From: JANMES01 sp038229715
Lineage (GTDB): Bacteria > Planctomycetota > Phycisphaerae > Tepidisphaerales > Tepidisphaeraceae
Assembly (NCBI GenBank): GCA_038229715.1
Contig: JBBROD010000016.1
Coordinates: 3,096 to 67,095, forward strand
DNA length: 64,000 nt
Direction: 5' to 3'
The position numbers and the translations under genes were made by a program. Under the pieces are notes generated by a model. The model was not told the DNA's origin. It saw only the letters and a program-made list of their open reading frames with translations, and did not search any database. Shown here piece after piece: positions 40,986-49,531 of the stretch. Position 1 is the first letter of the stretch, and every line of letters starts with the position of its first letter.

Positions 40986-41377
40986 GTCTAACTCCTTACG
41001 GCAACCGACCAAGATAAAAAACCGACGCTAGCCACCGAGGGTAAGCGACAGCAGGTTGGTGACAAGCAAATTCCGTCCGATAAAACAGGCGATGGCAAGG
41101 GAATAAACCCGAATGGATCCCGAACAACGCCGGATAAATCGTACGCCCGGCAAAGTCGGAACGGGTCGAATTGATGCTCCGATGACGAACCTGCACACTC
41201 GTACAATCGCCTTACTTTCCCGGATTTACACGGAACGGTCAACTTCTCTCTTCCGCAAAGACAACCCTCGATCTTCCTTGAACTTAGCCCGCATCGGCTC
41301 GGCGGGAACAATCGATTGGTAGCGAGAGGCATTTTTTTATTGTATGGTCCACCGCCTCTACCCGGAGCAATTCGACC

Positions 41378-42850
41378 ATGGCGGACCGCCCCATCACACG
41401 CATCGGCAGCATCAAAACCGTAGAGGCTTTTCAGGCGTACGCGAAGGAAGTCGCGCCGGAAATCCTCTGCGACACCACGCTGGAGTCCGGCCCGGATTCG
41501 CCGATGGCTAAGCCGATCCGCAAGGGGAACGTTTCGATCGGTAACGCATTCTGCATCCACCCGATGGAAGGCTGGGACGGTACCACTGACGGCCGGCCGA
41601 GCGAGCACACGATCCGCCGATGGAAGCACTTCGGGCTCAGCGGGGCCAAACTCATCTGGGGCGGCGAGGCCGTTGCGGTTCAGCACGACGGACGCGCCAA
41701 CCCGAACCAGATCATGCTGAACGAATCGACGATCGGCGACTTTGAAACCCTGTACAACACGCTGACCGACGCTCACCGCTCCGCCGTGGGAGACACCAAA
41801 GACCTCTGCATCGGCATTCAGCTCACGCACTCCGGCCGTTACAGCAAACCCAACGACAAGCACAATGGTGAACCGCTCATCGCGTTCCGCCATCCGGTGC
41901 TCGACAAGCGGCTGAAGATTACCGACGACAGCCGCACGCTCAGCGACGGCGATCTGCGGCGGATCATCGACAACTACCGCATCGCCGCGAAGCTCGCGGA
42001 GAAGGTGGGCTTTGAGTTCGTCGACGTGAAGCACTGCCACGGCTACCTCGGCCACGAACTGCTCGGCGGGCACACGCGGCCGGGCGAGTTCGGCGGATCG
42101 TTCGAGAACCGCACGCGCTACCTGCGCGAAATCGTCAGCGCCATCCGCGCCGAAACGAAACTAAAGATCGGCGTCCGCGTCAGCATCTTCGACCAAGTCC
42201 CCTACAAGCCCGACCCAGCCAAGAGCGTGCCCGGCAAGCTCGGCCCCGGCATCCCGGAAGAATTCCCGCTGCCGTATGTCTACGGCTTCGGGCAGAACCC
42301 GAACAACCCGCTGGAGATCGACTTAGCCGAGCCGATTCGGTTTTTGGAACTGCTGCGCAGCCTCGACATCCGCCTGGTGAACATCACCGCCGCCAGTCCG
42401 TATTACAATCCGCACCTGAGCCGCCCGGCGTTCTACCCGCCCAGCGACGGCTACCAGCCGCCGGAAGAACCGCTGATCGGCGTGCAGCGACACCTCACCG
42501 TCGTCCGCGATCTCAAGCAGAAGTTCCAAGACCTGATCCTCGTCGGCACCGGCTACACGTATTTGCAGGATTACCTGCCGCAAGTCGCGCAGGCGTGCGT
42601 GCGGCAAGGCTGGGTCGACAGCGTCGGCCTCGGCCGGATGGTCCTGAGCTACCCCGACCTGCCGCTGGACATGATCGCCGGCCGGCCGCTGAAGATGAAG
42701 CTCATCTGCCGCACCTTCAGCGACTGCACCACCGCCCCCCGCAACGGCTTGATCAGCGGGTGCTACCCGCTGGACGATTACTACTCGAAGCTGCCGGAAG
42801 CGGTGGAGTTGAAGGTCATCAAGAAGCCGAAGCCTGCGGCGAAGGCGTAA
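41378..42850 (+). CDS. NADH:flavin oxidoreductase (old yellow enzyme family)
   Basis: A 490-residue FMN TIM-barrel enzyme. The N-terminal barrel has IGNAFCIHPMEGWDGT; QLTHSGRYSKPND holds the H/R substrate-site residues, and VDVKHCHGYLGHELLGGHTRPGEFGG with the ENRTRYLREIVSAIR run is the family signature. Longer than the common 360-residue OYE because of inserted loops around residues 270-310. The C-terminus has a CRTFSDCTTAPRNGLISGCYP cysteine pattern like the iron-sulfur or zinc region of 2,4-dienoyl-CoA-reductase-type members, though shorter. The 390 bases upstream show no gene or repeat. Confidence 0.87.
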   Translation: MADRPITRIGSIKTVEAFQAYAKEVAPEILCDTTLESGPDSPMAKPIRKGNVSIGNAFCIHPMEGWDGTTDGRPSEHTIRRWKHFGLSGAKLIWGGEAVAVQHDGRANPNQIMLNESTIGDFETLYNTLTDAHRSAVGDTKDLCIGIQLTHSGRYSKPNDKHNGEPLIAFRHPVLDKRLKITDDSRTLSDGDLRRIIDNYRIAAKLAEKVGFEFVDVKHCHGYLGHELLGGHTRPGEFGGSFENRTRYLREIVSAIRAETKLKIGVRVSIFDQVPYKPDPAKSVPGKLGPGIPEEFPLPYVYGFGQNPNNPLEIDLAEPIRFLELLRSLDIRLVNITAASPYYNPHLSRPAFYPPSDGYQPPEEPLIGVQRHLTVVRDLKQKFQDLILVGTGYTYLQDYLPQVAQACVRQGWVDSVGLGRMVLSYPDLPLDMIAGRPLKMKLICRTFSDCTTAPRNGLISGCYPLDDYYSKLPEAVELKVIKKPKPAAKA

Positions 42851-42946
42851 GATTCTTTAACTCGTCTAACTCTGCGTCCAGAACGATACCGAAGAAGCCT
42901 GAAGAATTTGTTTGTATACACTAATTTGTTTACTACACTTTTCATC

Positions 42947-43654
42947 ATGCGCATCTTTTGGGTTTTTGCCGTCCTCATACTTCCGTTTACACAATGCGGC
43001 TGCCTTACTTCCGCTCGTTGGAACGAAGCGACCAGTGGAAAGATTCAACTGCCACGCTATGTCGGCACCGCCACGGATTCGGCCGGGCGAACCCGCACTG
43101 TATTTGAGTACGTGTCGCCCGGTTCGGGTTTTGGTTCCCATCGATTCCTCCTGCCACTCGATACAAGCGGACGTGCTATCGCTCCGCTGACATACATCGG
43201 ACCGGCCCGCTCACGAGATGAAATGGAACAGCAAGTCCCGGCGGCAAGTTTTTACGCCGTGGCTCACGTCCAATTGGACAGATCCAACTTCACCGAATAC
43301 GACGAGGCTAAAAAAGCCGGTCGCTTTCACCAAGACGAACGTTTTAGCGACGGAGTTTATGGAATGGATTGGCAGATGTGGAAATGCGCGGGATTTCTGA
43401 TCGATCGTCGAGGACGAATTGTGTTGACCAAAGATAGATACACCGGCCTTCCGTCAACCCGCCCGTTGTACGAGCAAGATGGTGAATACCCCCGGGACGT
43501 TGATGTCGTCCTCCTGCCAAACAGCCAGCCTATGCCATCGGGAGAGCAAGCTTTACGGATCGTCATCACTGCAGCGAGCACTCCGCTACTGCTTGTAGCC
43601 GACGTGTTTGTGACTCCCGCATTTCTTTTGGCCTTTTCTACGACTAAATGTTGA
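42947..43654 (+). CDS. Hypothetical exported protein, possible lipoprotein
   Basis: A 235-residue protein. From ATG 42947 the N-terminus MRIFWVFAVLILPFTQCGC is a signal sequence with cysteines that could be lipidated. The mature part has no recognised domain; a hydrophobic stretch near the C-terminus (ITAASTPLLLVADVFVTPAFLLAF) may span the membrane. Codon use looks less GC-rich than neighbours. An alternative start at 42908 would give a longer N-terminus. Confidence 0.6.
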   Translation: MRIFWVFAVLILPFTQCGCLTSARWNEATSGKIQLPRYVGTATDSAGRTRTVFEYVSPGSGFGSHRFLLPLDTSGRAIAPLTYIGPARSRDEMEQQVPAASFYAVAHVQLDRSNFTEYDEAKKAGRFHQDERFSDGVYGMDWQMWKCAGFLIDRRGRIVLTKDRYTGLPSTRPLYEQDGEYPRDVDVVLLPNSQPMPSGEQALRIVITAASTPLLLVADVFVTPAFLLAFSTTKC

Positions 43655-43707
43655 GCATCGGAAACTACGAGGCGATGAAGAATAGCATGGCGCTTCTTCG
43701 TGTTCGT

Positions 43708-44505
43708 TCAGAACCCCTGCTTCTTCAACCAGTTCGCCAGCCGCACGGTCCAGTCGGCGTCGAGGGCATCCTTCGCAAAACCCTGGCCGTGGCCGTCGGC
43801 GTCGTAGACGTGGAGTTCGCAGCGGACTCCAACCTTCCGACACGCGGCGGCGTACTGCAGCGGGTTTTCCAGCGGGACGCCAGCGTCGCCGAAGCGGTGG
43901 TAGAGGAACGCCGGGGGCGTGTCTTTCGTCACCTGCAGCTCGCTGCTCATCTTGCGCTTGAGTTCCAGCGGCGCGTCGTTACCGATTAAGCCCTGCTGGC
44001 TGCCCTTGTGTGTGAAGTCGTCCATCATCGTGATGACGGGATAGCAGAGGATCGACACGTCCGGCCGATTGCTCACGCGGTCGATCGGGTCCGTTGCGGT
44101 TGCATCGCCGTGATCGAAATGCACCGACACGCTTGACGCCAGATGCCCGCCGGCACTAAAGCCCATCACGCCGATGCGTTTCGGGTCGATCTTCCACGCG
44201 GCCGCGTTCGCGCGAACCGTGCGGATGGCCCGGCTGGCGTCGTGGTGCATCGCCGGGTTTTTGTACTTGGGCGCCAGCCGATACTTCAGCAAGTACGACG
44301 TGATGCCCAGCGTGTTGAGGTAGATCGCGAACGGCTCGCCTTCGTGCGCCGCAAGGCCGTGATACCCGCCGCCGGGGCAAACGATGACGGCGGCGCCGTT
44401 GGGGTTCTCCGCAGGGTAAAACGTCAGCGTGGGGATGTCGATCGGTTCATTGCCTTGCGCGCCGGGAGCATCAGTATTCCAAAGACGTTGAGTGACGTAG
44501 GCCAT
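43708..44505 (-). CDS. Alpha/beta hydrolase, acetyl-xylan-esterase/BD-FAE-like
   Basis: A 265-residue esterase-like enzyme without signal peptide. The oxyanion segment VIVCPGGGYHGLAAHEG, nucleophile elbow GVMGFSAGGHLASS (Ser), acid region YHRFGDAGVPLENPLQYA (Asp) and VYDADGHGQGF (His) form a complete triad. This matches carbohydrate or feruloyl esterases common in planctomycetes. Substrate unproven. Confidence 0.87.
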   Translation of the reverse strand: MAYVTQRLWNTDAPGAQGNEPIDIPTLTFYPAENPNGAAVIVCPGGGYHGLAAHEGEPFAIYLNTLGITSYLLKYRLAPKYKNPAMHHDASRAIRTVRANAAAWKIDPKRIGVMGFSAGGHLASSVSVHFDHGDATATDPIDRVSNRPDVSILCYPVITMMDDFTHKGSQQGLIGNDAPLELKRKMSSELQVTKDTPPAFLYHRFGDAGVPLENPLQYAAACRKVGVRCELHVYDADGHGQGFAKDALDADWTVRLANWLKKQGF

Positions 44506-44564
44506 ACCTGCGATCTTGGCGGAAAGTGATCGACGCGTCTATGGGTAAGGTGTTTGACGGTAAT

Positions 44565-44656
44565 ACTGGCCGCTGAAGCGGCCAGTCCGGAATTGAATTG
44601 GAGGAACGTCACGCTTTACGTTCAACGCCTCTGGACTGGCCGCTTCAGCGGCCAGT
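44565..44656. repeat. Palindromic element, family K (palindrome of palindromes)
   Basis: Perfect 24-base arms; each arm is itself a palindrome (ACTGGCCGCTGAAGCGGCCA...). It can fold as one long stem or as a cruciform with two small hairpins. Between the esterase start and the next small gene. Confidence 0.92.
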
Positions 44657-44676
44657 TGTGTATGAAGGAAGCAATC

Positions 44677-44946
44677 CTACCCCAGCACATTCCCCAGCAA
44701 CTTGAACACCGCAGCGATGATCCCAATCGCGCCGGCGAAGATAGAGAACAGCGACAGCAAGCCGCCGCGTTTGCCGGGAAGGATCGACATCACCAATCCG
44801 AGCGCGCCCAGCGCGATGGCCACCAACGCCAGTAAAAACCCCGCGCCTGCGCCGGTGCGGAAGCTGAAGATCGCCGCCACGATCGACAGGATCGAAATGA
44901 GGCTGAAAACGGGTTTATTCGGAGACGACTGCGTGGCCAAGTCCAT
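44677..44946 (-). CDS. Small membrane protein
   Basis: An 89-residue protein with three hydrophobic segments (VFSLISILSIVAAIFSF, GFLLALVAIALGALGLVMSIL, LLSLFSIFAGAIGIIAAVF) in the DUF4190-like style but unassigned. AAAGGAG lies just upstream of ATG 44946 and abuts a family C palindrome at 44961-45145, so the promoter must lie within or beyond that element. Confidence 0.68.
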   Translation of the reverse strand: MDLATQSSPNKPVFSLISILSIVAAIFSFRTGAGAGFLLALVAIALGALGLVMSILPGKRGGLLSLFSIFAGAIGIIAAVFKLLGNVLG

Positions 44947-44960
44947 GACAACTCCTTTAC

Positions 44961-45145
44961 GGGTAGTGGGTCAGTTTGAAAACCTCGACCGTACCACGGC
45001 CCTCCGGCCCGCGCCGGTGGCGCACGAACCTCAAAAAATGAACGACTTTGGCTATTCCTAATCGCCCGCACGGGCCGGAGGCCCGTGGTACGGTAGAGCG
45101 TTCCAAGCAATGCGTTGCAAAATTTTTCAGACTGACCCACTACCC
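44961..45145. repeat. Palindromic element, family C copy
   Basis: A 185-base element with termini GGGTAGTGGGTCAGTTTGAA and complement (CAGACTGACCCACTACCC), arms with ACCACGGCCCTCCGGCCC, and TTAC directly flanking both ends, a possible short target-site duplication. Confidence 0.9.
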
Positions 45146-45285
45146 CTTACGGGCGCGGATCATCTTGCTCTCTGCATTATCTCACGTTGCGGCGGACAGT
45201 TTCGCTATCGGAGAATCCATGATCCTTCACCCGCCTCAGCCGGTAGCGCGTGAACCGCAACGACCAAACTGCTATAACGGGATCG

Positions 45286-46572
45286 ATGTCCGACGCCAGC
45301 CCTTTGGAATACGAAACACCGCAGACACCCATCGAACCGCCTAAGGGCGCGATGATGGCGCTGTTTCTGATCGTGCTGGCCGACCTGTTGGGGTTCGGGC
45401 TGATCATTCCTTCGCTGCCGTTTTACGCACAACGGTATCAGGCCAGCGATTTTCAGATCGGAATCCTGTTCGCCATCTATTCCTTCTGTCAGTTGCTCGC
45501 CACGCCGGTCCTCGGGATGGCGAGCGACCGCTTCGGCCGCCGGCCGATCTTGTTGCTGTCGCAGATCGGGTCGGTCGCGGGGTACGCGCTGCTGGCCGTC
45601 GCGATGATGTGGGATTGGCAGCCGGCGATTTTCGGGCTGTGGCTCGTTTACATCTCGCGCATCATTGACGGCATTAGCGGCGGGAATATCTCCACCGCGC
45701 AGGCGTATATCAGCGACATCACGACCAAAGAAACCCGCGCCAAGGGCATGGGGATGCTGGGCGCGGCGTTCGGGATCGGCTTCGCGCTCGGGCCGGCGAT
45801 CGGCGGAGTGCTGGCCTACTTCCACCAAGCATTACCCGCCGTCGCGGCCGCACTCGCCAGCGGCGTGGCGGCGGTGATGACCGCCGTCCGCCTGCCTGAG
45901 CCGGCCCGTCACGCCCGCAACGAAGAATCCCAAGCCTGGCTGCACCCTTCGCGGTTCAAGCCGATTTTTCAGAACCCGCAACTGGTGCACCTGCTGGGCA
46001 TTTGGTTCTTCACGATGATGGCGTTCGTGATGATGGAAACCGTCTTCGCGATCTTCGGCAAAGACACCTACGGCTTTAAGGAACTGCAGGTCGGCCTGTT
46101 CTTCATGTTCGCCGGCGTGGTGATCATCGTGGTGCAGGGCCGCATGATCGGCAAATGGACCAAGCGGTTCGGCGAATGGAAGCTGGTGATCGCCGGCCCG
46201 ATCCTGGTGACGATCGCGATGAGCACTTACGCCTACATCGGCCAAGTGATACCGACGGTACACCTGGCCGTCGCGGTCATGCTATTCGCCGGCTTATGCA
46301 ACGCCACCGGCCGCAGCCTGCAGGGGCCGACACTGTCGTCGCTGGTCAGCCAGAATTCCGACCCGCGGATGCAGGGGACGGTCTTCGGCTTCTACCACAT
46401 GCTCGGCAGCCTGGCGCGCGTGATCGGCCCGCTGATCGCCGCCGCGTTGTACAGCCGTCATCACACCGCCCCGTTCATCCTGGCGGCGGTGATGACACTG
46501 GCGATCGCGGCGTGGACGATCGCGATCCGCCAGAACGCAGTCAGCCGTGTCGTTGCTGACGCAGCGGCGTAA
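45286..46572 (+). CDS. MFS transporter, TetA-like drug/H+ antiporter family
   Basis: A 428-residue protein with 12 predicted membrane segments. Motif A GMASDRFGRRPILL sits between TM2 and TM3, and LLGAAFGIGFALGPAIGGVLA is motif C of 12-TM drug antiporters; the acidic residue in TM1 (LIVLADLLGFGLIIPSLPFY) is as in TetA. Substrate not predictable. ATG 45286 is preferred; a GTG at 45250 would add 12 residues. Confidence 0.88.
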   Translation: MSDASPLEYETPQTPIEPPKGAMMALFLIVLADLLGFGLIIPSLPFYAQRYQASDFQIGILFAIYSFCQLLATPVLGMASDRFGRRPILLLSQIGSVAGYALLAVAMMWDWQPAIFGLWLVYISRIIDGISGGNISTAQAYISDITTKETRAKGMGMLGAAFGIGFALGPAIGGVLAYFHQALPAVAAALASGVAAVMTAVRLPEPARHARNEESQAWLHPSRFKPIFQNPQLVHLLGIWFFTMMAFVMMETVFAIFGKDTYGFKELQVGLFFMFAGVVIIVVQGRMIGKWTKRFGEWKLVIAGPILVTIAMSTYAYIGQVIPTVHLAVAVMLFAGLCNATGRSLQGPTLSSLVSQNSDPRMQGTVFGFYHMLGSLARVIGPLIAAALYSRHHTAPFILAAVMTLAIAAWTIAIRQNAVSRVVADAAA

Positions 46573-46999
46573 CCCATCGACACAACGCGCAGGCGTTATT
46601 TTCAATCATTATTTTGCTCCCGAAAATCAACTTCCAGCATGGCCGAGGGTTACGGCAAATCGACCGCAAGAGTCCGGGTACGCCAAGATGGCCAAGGGTA
46701 CGCAGCGGTGTGCGTAGGGTTCGCGGCGAGTACGAGGGTCCGGTTTGATTGTCAAAGAACTGTTTGCCAACGCGCAGCTTCCGATCGGGAGATGCGCTCC
46801 ACAGATGCGACGGTGCTGCGCCGCCCAAAACGCCCGGCGCGCAGCAGCGTTTTTGAAATCGCCGGATTTGAGCGATATTCGCTGATACTGGGGATGGGAA
46901 TGAAGTTTTAAATGCGCCAAAACCTGTGACATTCTTGTCATCTGTCGATTCCCCCCGGCTGTAATAGACTGGACAGACCCTCCCCTTCGAGGGACGATC
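46573..46999. other. 427-base gap with no recognisable gene
   Basis: The stretch holds short GTACGC/GGGTACG-type repeats near 46678-46735 and open frames with no domain or initiation signal that I can recognise. The last 30 bases carry the GAGGGA site of the mntA-like gene. Confidence 0.5.
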
Positions 47000-47296
47000 A
47001 TGGTGATGTTAAGCAAAGCGAAAATCCTCCAACATCGTGAAACGATTCTCATAATCGCCAAGCGATACGGGGCCTCCGATGTTCGCATTTTCGGTTCCGT
47101 CGCGCGCGGAGACACGATTGAGACTTCCGACGTCGATTTCCTCGTTCACTTCGAGCCCGGCCGTTCATTATTCGACCAAGGTGGCCTGCTGATGGACCTG
47201 CGGGAATTACTAGGCATTAAAGTTGATGTCGTCTCAGAAGGAGCCCTCACTGGCCGGTTTGGACAGATCGTCACTCAAGAGGCCGTGCCGCTATGA
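47000..47296 (+). CDS. MntA-like minimal nucleotidyltransferase (antitoxin)
   Basis: A 98-residue nucleotidyltransferase of the minimal MNT family: GSVARGDTIETSDVDFLVHF contains the GSxARG and DxD catalytic motifs. In MntA-HepT systems this protein AMPylates and silences the HEPN RNase toxin. ATG 47000 follows GAGGGA; ATG 47006 is an alternative. Its stop overlaps the HEPN gene start (ATGA), the usual arrangement. Confidence 0.9.
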   Translation: MVMLSKAKILQHRETILIIAKRYGASDVRIFGSVARGDTIETSDVDFLVHFEPGRSLFDQGGLLMDLRELLGIKVDVVSEGALTGRFGQIVTQEAVPL

Positions 47297-47634
47297 GATC
47301 GGACCGGCTGCGCCTGCAGGACATTCTCGAAGCCATGGAAGTCGTCGCACGATACCTGCCGGCCGACCGCGCAGCATTCGATCGCGATCCGCCGATTCAG
47401 TCGCACATTTACCGGCACGTCATGATCGTCGGCGAAGCAGCATGGAGTTTGTCGCAGACGCTCAAAGACCAGAATCCGCAAGTGCCTTGGAAACAGATTG
47501 GGGGCATGCGACACATCATGGTGCATGATTACTTCAAGGTGGACTGGGACATTGTTTACACCACCGCGAAAACCCAAGTGCCGGCGCTGAAGGCTCACAT
47601 TGAAGCGATATGGGACTCACTGCCGCCTGAGTGA
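47293..47634 (+). CDS. HepT-like HEPN toxin (DUF86)
   Basis: A 113-residue HEPN-domain protein. RHIMVHDYF contains the RNase R-x4-H motif plus the adjacent Tyr that MntA modifies. Forms a type VII toxin-antitoxin pair with the preceding nucleotidyltransferase, with 4-base overlap. Confidence 0.9.
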   Translation: MRSDRLRLQDILEAMEVVARYLPADRAAFDRDPPIQSHIYRHVMIVGEAAWSLSQTLKDQNPQVPWKQIGGMRHIMVHDYFKVDWDIVYTTAKTQVPALKAHIEAIWDSLPPE

Positions 47635-47678
47635 CGACGGCGGGAGTTCCATCCCCCCGTACAAGTCTGAGAATTATC

Positions 47679-48233
47679 ATGGTGACAGAAGATTTTTCCT
47701 CCAATTTGTTCAAGATTCTGCGCAAGATGGATGCCGAAGCTTGTGATCCTTGCGAGGGGATCGCGACTGGATTGAACAACTACGGCGCTCACTACGATCC
47801 AACGAAATGGCGTACGGAGGTGAGTTGGTCAAAACGATGTGCTGAGCTTTGGCCTGCATACGGATATGGCGCGACTGCAGAAGTTTCGTATCCTGTACGT
47901 CCACGCACAAAATGTGACGATGTCGTGGAAATGCCCAACGGCCAGAAGTTGTGGTTAGAAATCAAAGGTGCTTGGAAAGACTATTGGTTGACTAAGAATG
48001 GCATGTGGTTTTACCGCTCTTACTTGTTTCATCCACTACTTCCAGACTTAGATAAGTCAAAAACGCATACCGCGGCACTAGATATTGAAAAGCTGCGCCC
48101 GCTTGCTCCTCCTCATGCTGACTACGTCGGATTACTTTTGCTCGGATTTTACACCGATGACGCAACAATGATTGACAATGCAGGAGTTTATGAATTTGGC
48201 GGGACTGCGCCATTCGCCCTGGGTAAGCCGTGA
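47679..48233 (+). CDS. Hypothetical protein with possible PD-(D/E)xK-like motif
   Basis: A 184-residue protein, more AT-rich than the surroundings. The segment CDDVVEMPNGQKLWLEIKGAW has Asp followed by ExK on neighbouring strands, the pattern of PD-(D/E)xK nucleases, but the fold is unproven. The rest (RCAELWPAYGYGATAEVSYP; DYVGLLLLGFY) shows no known family. It lies 44 bases after the MntA-HepT pair, so it may belong to the same defence cargo. Confidence 0.65.
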   Translation: MVTEDFSSNLFKILRKMDAEACDPCEGIATGLNNYGAHYDPTKWRTEVSWSKRCAELWPAYGYGATAEVSYPVRPRTKCDDVVEMPNGQKLWLEIKGAWKDYWLTKNGMWFYRSYLFHPLLPDLDKSKTHTAALDIEKLRPLAPPHADYVGLLLLGFYTDDATMIDNAGVYEFGGTAPFALGKP

Positions 48234-48373
48234 AGATCATTGGCGTGACCCATATCGTCCCACCGGAAATGTACATGCTCGGCTTTGGACTCGTCCCGCT
48301 TAGAGGTAGACATCTGGTTAGAGATGTTTGCCACCTCCCCCTTCGGGTTTCAACTCCTCCCCTCTCCGCGTAG
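48230..48373 (+). CDS. Possible small overlapping gene
   Basis: A 47-codon frame begins with GTG overlapping the previous stop (GTGA) and encodes VKIIGVTHIVPPEMYMLGFG..., ending at TAG 48371-48373. It could be a translationally coupled small protein, the start of a truncated gene, or chance. No family recognised. Confidence 0.3.
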   Translation: MKIIGVTHIVPPEMYMLGFGLVPLRGRHLVRDVCHLPLRVSTPPLSA

Positions 48374-48388
48374 AATCGCCCCGTGGTG

Positions 48389-49408
48389 ATGACGGCGAAG
48401 CAACTTGCAGACCAGATCGGCGCGACCGTGCAGGGCGACGGCTCGGTCGAACTGCGCGCGGCTGGCACGCTGGAAGACGCTACTGCGGGGGAGGTGAGTT
48501 TTCTCTCTAACCCGCGCTACATGCGGAAGCTACACCACACCAAGGCGTCGGCAGTGATCGCTTCGCCGGGTGTTGGGGCGGATCATGTCACGCTGCTGCA
48601 CACAACCGACCCGTACTTGGCGTTCGCCAAGGCGATGGTGCTGCTGCACGGGTACCGCAAGCACCCGTTTAGCGGCGTACACGCCAAGGCGGTCGTCGAT
48701 CCGACGGCGACGATCGGGCCGGGGACGGTGGTGTATCCGGGCGTTTATGTCGGGCCGCAAGCGGTGGTGGGGCAGGACTGCATCCTCTATCCGAACGTGG
48801 TGATTTACGACGACTGCCGGCTGGGCGACCGCGTGACGGTTCACGCCGGCAGCGTGATCGGGCAGGACGGGTTTGGCTACGCCACCGCCAACGGCGAGCA
48901 TCACAAGATTCCGCAGATCGGCCATGTGGTGATCGAGAATGACGTGGAGATCGGCGCGAATTGCGCGATCGACCGCGCCACGCTCGGGAGCACCGTCATC
49001 GGCCGGGGGACGAAATTCAGCAACAACGTCGTGATCGGCCACGGCAGTAAGATCGGGGCCGGCGGGTTGCTGGTGGCTCAGGTGGGCGTCGCGGGCAGCA
49101 CGACGATCGGCCATCACGCCGTCATCGGCGGGCAGGCGGGCGTCGCGGGGCATCTCAAGATCGGCGATAACGTCAACATCACCGCCCAGGCCGGCGTGAT
49201 GGAAAACATCGACGACCAGACCACCGTCATCGGCTTCCCCGCGTTGCCGGTGGAAAAAGGCCGGCGCGTGTACGCGGCGCTGCAGCAACTGCCGGAGATG
49301 CTCAAACGGATCAAGGAACTGGAGCAACAAGTCGCGGAATTGGCGACCGAGAATCCCAGCAAGAAAACCCGAATGACGAAACCCGAAATCCGAATGAATG
49401 ACGAATGA
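48389..49408 (+). CDS. lpxD: UDP-3-O-acylglucosamine N-acyltransferase
   Basis: Adds the second acyl chain in lipid A synthesis. A 339-residue left-handed beta-helix enzyme: N-terminal uridine-binding domain (LEDATAGEVSFLSNPRY), hexapeptide repeats, and GHHAVIGGQAGVAGHLKIGD with the catalytic His; KIPQIGHVVIENDVEIGANC is a typical LpxD segment. GTG 48383 is an alternative start. The last 12 residues or so (KTRMTKPEIRMNDE) are encoded by a family A palindrome that has replaced or extended the original end. Confidence 0.94.
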   Translation: MTAKQLADQIGATVQGDGSVELRAAGTLEDATAGEVSFLSNPRYMRKLHHTKASAVIASPGVGADHVTLLHTTDPYLAFAKAMVLLHGYRKHPFSGVHAKAVVDPTATIGPGTVVYPGVYVGPQAVVGQDCILYPNVVIYDDCRLGDRVTVHAGSVIGQDGFGYATANGEHHKIPQIGHVVIENDVEIGANCAIDRATLGSTVIGRGTKFSNNVVIGHGSKIGAGGLLVAQVGVAGSTTIGHHAVIGGQAGVAGHLKIGDNVNITAQAGVMENIDDQTTVIGFPALPVEKGRRVYAALQQLPEMLKRIKELEQQVAELATENPSKKTRMTKPEIRMNDE

Positions 49409-49495
49409 CCAAACCAGAATGACGAAGCACGCATTTTTTCGTCATTCGTCATTCGGATTTGGTCATTCATTTGGATTTCGGGTTTCGTCATTCCT
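49369..49495. repeat. Family A palindrome overlapping the 3' end of lpxD
   Basis: CGAATGACGAAACCCGAAAT and following units, then the inverse. The lpxD stop (TGA at 49406-49408) is within the repeat unit. Confidence 0.92.
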
Positions 49496-49531
49496 GATTA
49501 TCGAGAATGTAAACGTCCGGACTTACTAACT

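Noticed and set aside
46639..46911. 90-codon plus-strand frame in the gap before the toxin-antitoxin pair
   Set aside because: No family, atypical Arg/Ser-rich composition and an overlapping open frame on the other strand; treated as noncoding.
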